NCBI GenBank assembly: GCA_001939145.1
Contig: LSRX01000675.1
Span: forward strand, 36,304 to 100,303
From: Symbiodinium microadriaticum
Lineage: Eukaryota; Sar; Dinophyceae; Suessiales; Symbiodiniaceae
Length of the DNA: 64,000 nucleotides
Direction: 5' to 3'
How positions within the stretch are numbered: position 1 is the first letter of the stretch; each line of letters opens with the position of its first letter. A program made the position numbers and the translations under genes. Positions 55,807 through 64,000 of this stretch are shown piece by piece. Below the pieces are notes generated by a model. The model searched no databases. It worked only from the letters and a program-made list of their open reading frames with translations, and was not told the DNA's origin.

Positions 55807-58359
55807 ACTTCCTTTCAAGTTGCTCATTTGATTCGAGATGCAAGGTCCCACGCTCTATGCATCCGCACACGCATAAGTCCGACAAAATAGAGCATCATCA
55901 AAGATACAGTGCTTCAGAAGATCGACGCTGTGGGGATGAGTTTGTTCCTCTGCTTTTGTGCTGACTGCTTCCATCTTTCTAAGACGCTGGCTCTGGCAAG
56001 CTGGTTGTGGGATTTCATCCAAGTTTACTTATCTGAGGTTCACGCAACGAAGGCTTGGGTGCGGCAGACTGTCGTCCGGCTGTGGCAGTGGTCAAAAGCC
56101 TTCAGCGTGGGCGAGTTGTGATAGTGCGTACCGCCTGTTGACCCTGTTGCATCCCATTGTCATGTTTTGCAAGGCCAAGTCAGAAACACCATGCATATCA
56201 TGATGGTGTTCCCAGGTTGCAAAAGCTTGATCGCGGAACGGCTAAGAACAACACGCTACTGCAGGAACTTGAAGAGCATTGCAGGATGCAGAAGCCGCGC
56301 GAGGGTACAGTAAGCCAGCTGATATGGCAAACAGGGCAGACTGAACATTCCAACATAACAGCAGGTCAGGAGAAACTGATTTCAGCCAGAATCGATTTTC
56401 ATTACTTGGCAAAGGGAATCCTTTTTTTTACCAGGGGGAAATGGTTCCAAGATGAAAAAGCTGATGGTTAAGTGATCTGGTTCCATGTAAATACTATGTT
56501 CACCACGGCTCAGCGGAAACCAGTTCAACTAAACGAGCAAAGGATAGTACTGGGGTCCTATTTGCCGTAAGAGAAGTGTGGTACTTTGTACAGGAAGATT
56601 TTGTAGGACCTCTAGTGTCACTTCAGGTTTTGTACCTGGTGTCTGCTGGAGATCTCCTGGCAGTCTGCGGGTGGCCGTGTGGTCCGGTGGTCGTCTTGGT
56701 CGTTGTGGTGCTCTATCGAGGGATCTACGCTGGCATAATTTTACATTAGGGTTTTGGACCGAGGCTGCAACGTTTAGCTACGTATATAAGAAGCCAAGGC
56801 CGAGGATCATATCAGATTTTGGGTTTGGAACTCAGTACTCGCAGGCTATCGCCGGCGTGTACGTGTAGTTCCCCCAACAGTGTGCTAGAGGTTCTTACGT
56901 TAGGAGTAAAGAGGGTGCGGTTTGTGCACCGTGAGGCACGCCAAGAGGGGCACATGGACATTCTCAAGCTGTGGTGCACTGCTTTTTTTGTTTGTTGCTC
57001 ATGTCCTTCATTTAACGTCGCGACCGCGTTCTCCGGGCAAATCATGGGACATTCCAATGCATTGGCCACCATTCGTCCTCGCGAGCTTGGCTGTTTGGTT
57101 CTATGATGTACTCTGGAGGGAAAGAACATAGTACATGGGCAGGTACATGGGGGGAACGAGTTTGGTAGTGTTGTTCTCAAAACGCTCGAAATGCATCACA
57201 TCCCAGCATGTCCATGGTGAGGTGCGTTTCCGCGCCCGAAAATCGTGCTCCCACCCTGATGCGGGGCACCTGTCCAAATTCCCGTGCGCATTTTTGGGTG
57301 GGACTCCTGCTCCGTGACTGCTCCGGGACTTTCAACGTGCTGTGGCAGGCTGGGATTGTGGATGTGATGTGCTAAAACGCAGCAAACACCCAAAGTCCCA
57401 GCAGGATCACACTGTGAGGTTCTTCGGGGCACATTTTTGTGGTGCACAGTGGGACCCATTTAGAGTGTGCTGCCTTCTGTCCTGCCTGCAGCTTCATGGT
57501 CGCCTGATGCCTGCTACAAGTAGCTGGTTGTGGTGGGCACGGTCGTCAGGGTCGTCCTTGGTTCTCCAATACCCAACCTTTAAACTCTTTGGTTGCTTAT
57601 GATTTAGTAGCAATCTGAAAGTTGAGCCTTTTATCTTCCTGGCCTATTAGGGAAGTAAGCCTTGTCATCCTGGTCGTCCATGTCCTCATGGTCCAGATGG
57701 TTCTGGGTGTCGTGGTCGTCTTGGTGGTCGTGGTGTGTTCGTCGAGATCGTCGTGATCCTGGTGGTCCGCCTGGTGATGCTGGTCGTCGTGAGCTTCAGC
57801 CTGCTGTGCCGAGTTCGAACCTTCAATCAGCTTGTAACTCGGTTTCGATTCTTCAAATCCAGTGTCGGCCACTCAAGAGTTCCATTCAATCCGGCAGCGG
57901 ATCCAGCATTGACCTGGAAGAGTTTCTGCATGCAATCTTCGTGTCCATTGCATCCACGGACCCTGGCTGTACACGGCCCAGATCCGTTGATGTTGGTTCG
58001 GGTGGAATGTTACTTTTGCACGAGTGCTTCGTTCATAGATGGCCTTACGACACTTTTACTGGATGTCCACCGTGTTTTCCCACCATGTATGTTCAGCAAG
58101 TTGCTTCCATGCTACGCCTCAGGAAAGACGCTGCATTGCTCAGCCTGAAGGCTCAAACGTCAAACGTTTACCACTTACACGCATTGGCAGCACCCAAGGT
58201 TCACAACGTGTCGTGATCCCGCGGGCAAGTCTTGTGTCACCCATGCAGTGAAGGTTGATTTCTGGCCGTGCCTAGGCATGTATTGGCTAAAGGGCCATTT
58301 CGGTCTTCATTTTCTTCCTGGTGCCTTGTTGCTGGACTTACCTGAGCTGCTTAACAAAC
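55807..58359. other. No recognisable gene
   Basis: Only short frames. 57660-57800 is a GGTCGTC/GGTGGTCGTGG-rich low-complexity stretch that produces Gly-Arg or Trp-Ser biased frames. 57822-58215 stays open on + but shows no domain. Confidence 0.4.
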
Positions 58360-61326
58360 ATGAATGCTCTCACGGTGACGATGTTCAGTGGTGCGACCAT
58401 TGCGGCGCTTTCCGAGGAGGAGTTCAATCAAATAATGGAGACCTCGGGCAATTCAGTCAAGTCATTGAAGCAGCACTTGTCAGGCATCATCTGCCAACCC
58501 AGATTTCGCCAGAAACTGCTTTGTGAGGGGGGAGCTGTTTTACAAGATGATGCTATGGTGGAGCTGCCCACGAGTTTGGTCCTCGTCGTGTTGACATTTT
58601 GCCCAGCCGACGAGGGGGAACGTCATCAACTGCTGGATGCTGTGACTGGAGATCGGAATCTTGCATTGGAGCAGTTCTTGCAACGGCCATTGGATCCGGA
58701 GTCTCGGCACGAACATAGAAAATCGCAGCTCAGCTTTCCTTAGTCTTCCGCGTCGTTTCTGTTGCGGATCTTCTTGGCATCACGAGGATTTAATGCTGCA
58801 GCACGGCGAGACGGCTTTGTGGCATGCTGCAGCTAGCAACAGCCTCCGCTGCGCGAGCCGCTGAAACCAGGAGTTAGACAGGTTTGTGTCCGTTTTGACT
58901 GTAGTTTTGCCCGTCCTTTGATTGGCTGGGGCACGACAGCAAAGCCAGGTCTACTGATTGAAGCCGATGCCGACAGCAACAGTACCAATCCTGGGGATGG
59001 CCGCTCGCCGCTCCATGTGGCAGCTCAGATGAACCACGTCGACATGCTGCACTTCCTCATCGAAGCACGTGCAGCGATCGATGCCGGGAACGAGATGTCT
59101 GCTACACCGCTGCTCGTAGCTGTCAATTTCGGCCGGACAGAGGCAGTCCAGGAGCTGTTGCAGCTGAGGGCGGACTTGGACAAGGCAGATGGCAGGGATG
59201 GCCGGACTCCTCTTTTGGAAGCGGCCAGCCGGGGCAATCACGCATTGGTTCGCATTCTGCTTGACGCCAAAGCTGATCCCGACAAAGCCTTCACACAGGA
59301 TGGTTCTACGCCAGTTTGCGTGGCTGCATACCATGGATTCGCAGAGGTAGTTCGACTGCTCATGAAGGCCAAGGCAGATGTCACGATAGCCCGAACTTCT
59401 GACGGATCCACACCACTCTCTCTGGCTTCCTCCTTGAACCATTTGCCCGTGGTGAAAATGCTTCTTGCATCTGCGGCCAGGGCAGGCAAAGAATTGGCAG
59501 AGTTTGGTGCAACTGCCATGGAAGATGCCACTCGCCTCGGAAATCCGAAGGTCGTCAAGATGTTGATCCAGGCCAGGGCAAACCTGCAAGATGCTGAGAG
59601 AGCTCCACTGGCCGTAGCAGCAAGGCTGGAGCAAATCGAGATTCTTCGACTCTTGCTTGAAGCACGTGCTAACGTTGAAGCCGAGAATCCCAAAGGCGTG
59701 ACGCCTTTGATTGGGGCCGCTTACACCGGTAGAGAGGACGTAGTCCAATGGCTCTTGGAGGCAAAGGCCGGGCTCAACGGAGCCAATAGCACTGATGGCC
59801 GAACGCCACTTCTGGAGGCTGCAAGGAGGGGCCACAAAGCGCTGGTCCGTGTTCTCTTGGAATCCAGAGCTGATCCCAACAAAGCCTTTCAGGAAGACGG
59901 CTCCACACCCGTTTGCGTCGCGGCATATCATGGCTTTGTGGAGGTGGTTAGAATCCTCACCTTCGCAAAGGCAGATGTCGCTGCTGTGCGCTCCTGTGAC
60001 GGCTACACTCCGATCTCTTTGGCTGCATCCTTGAACCATGTTCCAGTTGTGAAAGTGCTGCTTGCCGCGGCAGCTAGGGCAGGACACAAAGTGTCGGAGT
60101 TGGGTGCCAGAGCGATGGATGTTGCTGCGAGCCAGGGCAACGTGAAGATTCTCAAAATGCTGCTCCAGGCATGGGCTGATCCAAACAAGCCCGTCGATTG
60201 TGCCATTTGCCCTGTCGACGAGCCTCCTCTCTTTGTGGCTGCTAGCTGTGGTCATTTACCGGTAGTTCGTCTGTTGGTTGAAAATAGGGCCGACGTCTGC
60301 AAGCCGCGGAGTTCGGACGGGGCCACACCACTCATCGTCTCCACTCTGAAAGGTCATGTGGCTGTTGCACGCTTCTTGCTCCGAAATGGGGCTGACAAGG
60401 ATGAGCGACGCTCTGATGGTGTCTCTGCCTTGCACTGCGCAGTCCTTGCTGGCAACGTTGAGTTGCTGCACCTCCTGCTAGATGCCCGTGCGAACACAAG
60501 TGCTCGACGTGCAGATGGATGCACTCCCCTTTTTCTGGCTGCAGGGAGCAGTCGTGTAAGCATTCTGCGCAGCCTCCTGGCGGCAAGAGCTCACGCTGAT
60601 TCCCGTCGGGTCGGAGATGGTGCCACCCCTCTGTTCGTGGCCGCTAGCTACGGTCATGTTGAAGTAGTACGTTTTCTGCTCGAAGCAGCCGCAGATGCAT
60701 GCGTCAAGCGCTCGCCGGATGACACCACCGTTTTGACTGCTGCAGTTTGTGCTGATGTGTGTGACGTCACCCGCTTGGTGATTCTTCATCGTGCAGAGGT
60801 CAACAAAGAAGCTTCGCAACCAGCAGCGACTCCACTATACATTGCAGCTGAGCTCGACCTTCGCAACCAAGTGAGTCTGTTACTTGAGAACCATGCTGAC
60901 ATTGATGCCGCTCGTCGGTCAGACGGAGCAACGCCAAGCTTTGTGGCTGCATATCATGGCTTTGCCCGAGTTTTGCAGCTTTGCATCGAGGCTGGTGCCG
61001 ACTTGAACAAGGCCCGAACACGAGATGGTGCTGTGCCCCTTACCGTTGCTTGCGAAGGTGGCCACATAGATGCGGCCCGACAATTGCTACAGGCAGGAGC
61101 AAGGGTGAATGCTGCTCGTTTGGACGGCGCAACGCCTTTGCTCTTCGCGTCCCAGAATGGTCACAAACAAGTTGTGCGATTACTACTCGCTGCGAATGCC
61201 GACGCCAAGAAGGTTCGAACAACTGATGGAGCTACAGCAATTGCTCGTGCTCATCAGAAGGGGCATGTTGAAATTGGGAAATTGTTGGAGGTGTTCCAAC
61301 TTTTCAAAGATGCGGCCGGCTGTTGA
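58360..61326 (+). CDS. Ankyrin-repeat protein with ubiquitin-like N-terminus
   Basis: Proposed exons 58360-58710, 58787-58859 and 58949-61326 give about 933 residues. Exon 1 (MNALTVTMFSGATIAALSEE ...) resembles the ubiquitin-like start seen on many dinoflagellate ankyrin proteins, ending FLQRPLDPES. Exon 2 carries half a repeat (GETALWHAAA). The junction to LLIEADAD restores phase across a GC-AG intron, 58860-58948. The intron 58711-58786 would be GA-AG and is less certain. Exon 3 encodes about 22 ankyrin repeats of ~33 residues (DGxTPLxxAA, GHxxVVRLLL, AxAD). Ankyrin stacks bind other proteins; the partner is unknown. Repeats near 59194-59590 recur at 59794-60190 (offset 600 nt). No signal peptide or membrane helix is seen. 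Confidence 0.8.
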
Positions 61327-63694
61327 GTCGAAGTCGTCGTGAATGAGTACCCCTCTGAGTTGTTTAGCTCGACAGGTCCATAGTTGCATAGTTGAAGCCC
61401 AGCAGATTCATTTCAGGGTTCCGGTTCGTGTCTAGTCAGAGATTTAGAGAATGCCATAGCCCAGTGCTGAAGGATTTCCTTCCAGTTGGCACTCTGGGCT
61501 TCCTATCGGGATGAAGATCGCATGCATACAAAAACGTTGCCCACTGCATTGTTTATGTAAGTTTATCGCAGAATCAGGGCAGGGAAATGGAGCATTGGCA
61601 GATCCCGAGTTCTACCACATGAGCTTACTTCATTGCAGAAGTGTCCTGTCGCTGAGCGGGTGCATCAGCACACCAGGCGAGCACGGACTTCCTTTGCAGA
61701 ACCTGACACACAAGAGATTTGACTGCCGAAGAGCGGCGTCTCAACATGCATCAGTGAAGAACAAGCTTGCTTCGAGGTCGCAAGATGCGAATCGATGGCA
61801 GATTCTCTGACAGCCATGCCGTCTCTGTTGGTTTCTGCTTGTGAAAATCTGCGTGCGCGCCGAGACGAAGTCAGCCCAAAGCCTTGGTTGAGCATGGTAT
61901 GGGCGCAAGCAACCACTGTAAAGTCCAGATTGTCGAGGGTGTCTGGGTACACACATGACTGGCTGTGGGGCTAAGTGTGCAGGCGGGTGCTTGCGGTTGG
62001 ACAAACTCCGTTTGCAGAAGAGTCTGGTATGTGTTTGTAGTTCTTTGGTCAGCGCCGGGCATTGGGAGAAACAGTGCTCAGAGCAGTTTACCAGCAGTAC
62101 CAGTCTTACATGCCCTTAACGTCGAACCAGGCGTGCCTTGTTCGAGGCCCACTCGTGGAAGCAACCGTGCCCCGCCTTATCCCACTGTCGGGGAAACCCA
62201 CGAGTGCTGTAACGGTTAGATAGATAGCCTTCACGGGATCTGAACGAAGTTCCAAAAAAGCCCCGCAGAAGGGTTTAGCAAATCACTAGCCGAAAAACCC
62301 TTGTTCATGTTGAGCTTATAACTCGGGCATACTCGGGCTACAATTTGCAAAAGTATGTAAATATGCTTCCGCGAATCCTCCGCGATCATGGTGCTGCGAA
62401 AGTAGAAGTGTTGTACATGAAGAAAACTATTCCGGGATGAGGGAATCTAGATCAACAGCCATATGTGCAAAACGGTTTTGCAATGTCGCAAACAGGGTGT
62501 CAACTTCGTTGGCTCACTAATCTGAAAGTGTCATCGCAGAATCTTGACGGATAAGGCAGCAGGGGCTCGGTGCGCTGCGGACCGCTTCAACAAAACATGC
62601 CCGCTGAATTTGCAAGCATCGCAAACATAAGCCAATTTCGGTGAGGCATGCTGAGAGGATGGCAACACTGTGCATTACTATGTACTGTTATGTACTCCTA
62701 GTACTGGAAGTTGCATTTCGCCATGGCTGCAACAGACGAAGCACCTCCGGCTATCCAGACCCCAGGTGCTCGTTGCGTGACATACTTACTAACTGTAAGA
62801 GTTCCTCCAATGCTACTTGGTGTGCTTTATCAGGTGGCGAGCGTGATTTACCTGTGAACAAGAAGGTGAAACACTTTGGAAGCCCCGTTCTGGAAGCTTG
62901 GCAGCAACGTGCCGCAAGTCGGCTTGCCTCATTCACTGTAACTTGGATGTCTTCTCCCTATCGCCGTCCGTGCATGTAAACCCCTATGCGAATTGAGCAG
63001 TTAACGTGAACCGGCGAATACCGGCGATATGATGACGTACCCGTGAGCTGCTCGGCCAGTCTTCTGCAAGGCCAACAATGCAGCTCTCAGTTGGTACACG
63101 GAGCGGGCCTACCTGGATGATCGCAACTTGGACATGATGCCAGCAGACCAAAAAGCTCAAGCACTGTCAGAAGGAGCTTTACTAAGGATTTGCAATTTAG
63201 CTCGTTGATGTTGGTTGGTATGTTGCAATGTGCTACTGGTAGCGCCCTGCAGCTGCAACGAGTGGAGAGCTCGTGCCGAGGCTATGCTCGGTGGACGACA
63301 CACGGCAACCGAGACTTTCTACGCGCCCTAACTCGACAGGCCACGCAATCAAGGCAGGTCCAGACAGTAACTTGCGGCGAAAGCGCACGTGTTTTTTGGA
63401 CAAGGACTGTAGCAAGCAAGATGCATCTGCATGTCTTCTTGCATGACGTCTGGGATCACAGCGGCTCGTGTTCCAAGAAAGAGTGTTGGCCGTGCTGCAG
63501 ATCCTTGCAGTAGATCGGTAGTGATGGAATCAGTGGACTTGTTCTTGGATTTTGTTCTGCCGCATGTCCAGCTCGTCCAGAGTGCGTGTCAAGACATCTG
63601 AAGCGCAAACAGTCGGTGATGGGTTTTGCTTTAGCCTTGAGCCTGTTGCAGGTACTTTGCTCGTGGCTTTCCCAATTCCTGGAACAACGTATCT
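61327..63694. other. No recognisable gene
   Basis: Frames up to 112 codons (62641-62979 +) lack domains. A 9-bp inverted repeat (CACTCGTGG at 62150, CCACGAGTG at 62198) could form a long-loop hairpin but matches no RNA family I know. Confidence 0.4.
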
Positions 63695-64000
63695 GAGGAG
63701 ATGTGGAGCACCTTCCAAGAGGGTTACAGCCCGCAGACCTGGAGAGGCTACAGCCACAGTTCTATCAAAGTGCGTCATGCTTGCGAAGACATTACTTGGC
63801 ACGCCACTCACGGTTTTCGGTCATACAAAAAGCACATAAAATGTTCCGTCGTGGACAGGCACCACCAGCTCGGCCATGGAGGGCTTCCAGCAGCTGGTGC
63901 CCAGCCAGGCCTCAAAGAATGTCCGAGAACCACCGTGTCGAACGTGTTGTGCCCAGAGTGTCTCTCAGTGATCTTGGTCGGGGCAGGTGCCAGCATGCGT
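63695..64000 (+). other. Open frame running off the window edge, possible exon
   Basis: Frame 2 is open from about 63695 to the end, beginning EEMWSTFQEGYSPQTWRGYS and containing HIKCSV and VLCPEC, which could be metal-binding cysteines. No start is visible and no family is recognised. The minus strand over the same place is also partly open, so strand and coding status are uncertain. Confidence 0.25.

Noticed and set aside
62150-62206. Long-loop inverted repeat as a possible structured RNA
   Set aside because: A 9-bp stem with a ~39-base loop is weak and matches no known RNA family.
1-64000. CRISPR array, bacterial operon, rRNA or spliced-leader gene
   Set aside because: No spaced direct repeats of that type, no rRNA-like stretch, and no full dinoflagellate spliced-leader sequence was found by eye on either strand.

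Overview
The window looks like nuclear DNA of a dinoflagellate, most likely a Symbiodiniaceae or related Suessiales species. Four things support this. It holds a tandem pair of chlorophyll a/c light-harvesting polyprotein genes with FVGVP-type plastid leaders. Introns repeatedly use GC (and probably GA) 5' splice sites with AG acceptors. Genes are split into very short exons, as in the eS27 gene, whose largest exon is 62 bp. Every gene I could recognise lies on the + strand, as in the unidirectional gene clusters known from dinoflagellates. Three assembly gaps are present (9270; 12657-13177; 24667).

Layout. 1-2.0 kb: duplicated segments, a 33-bp minisatellite and a dispersed repeat family. 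1.9-7.4 kb: a broken coding region that reads like a large DNA transposon, with a Ulp1-type cysteine protease, an AT-hook, a zinc finger and a DDE-like core. 7.5-9.27 kb: a GA-rich 296-bp tandem array. 10.4-15.2 kb: two head-to-tail non-LTR retrotransposon copies; the second ends directly against the splice acceptor of an EF-hand exon from a voltage-gated cation channel. 15.7-24.8 kb: low-complexity DNA plus decayed retroelement pieces (zinc finger, EEP endonuclease, GEASNPGP motif). 24.8-36 kb: mostly unassigned, but it hides a short-exon SLC35/UAA-type transporter gene (30.5-32.9 kb) and a run of unassigned exon-like segments. 36.4-42 kb: a segmental duplication, interstitial telomere-like repeats, a 33-bp fold-back element and a perfect 14-bp hairpin.

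43.1-53.0 kb is the gene-dense core: ribosomal protein eS27, then two light-harvesting polyprotein genes. Their last ~2.5 kb are nearly identical, but the 5' half of copy 1 has four introns that copy 2 lacks. 53.9-55.8 kb: a short retroelement whose repeats occur in the order A1-ORF-B1-A2-B2, the split direct repeat layout of DIRS/PAT/Ngaro retrotransposons. 58.4-61.3 kb: a ~930-residue ankyrin-repeat protein with a ubiquitin-like N-terminus and a 600-nt internal duplication. 61.3-64 kb: nothing recognised.

The genes do not form one pathway. eS27 serves translation, the LHC polyproteins serve plastid light harvesting, and the SLC35-like protein probably serves the Golgi/ER. The strongest signals are the intron/identity mosaic of the LHC pair, the Ulp1-carrying transposon remnant and the split-direct-repeat retroelement. 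Exon borders were worked out by eye from splice dinucleotides, reading phase and remembered family conservation, so they are proposals.
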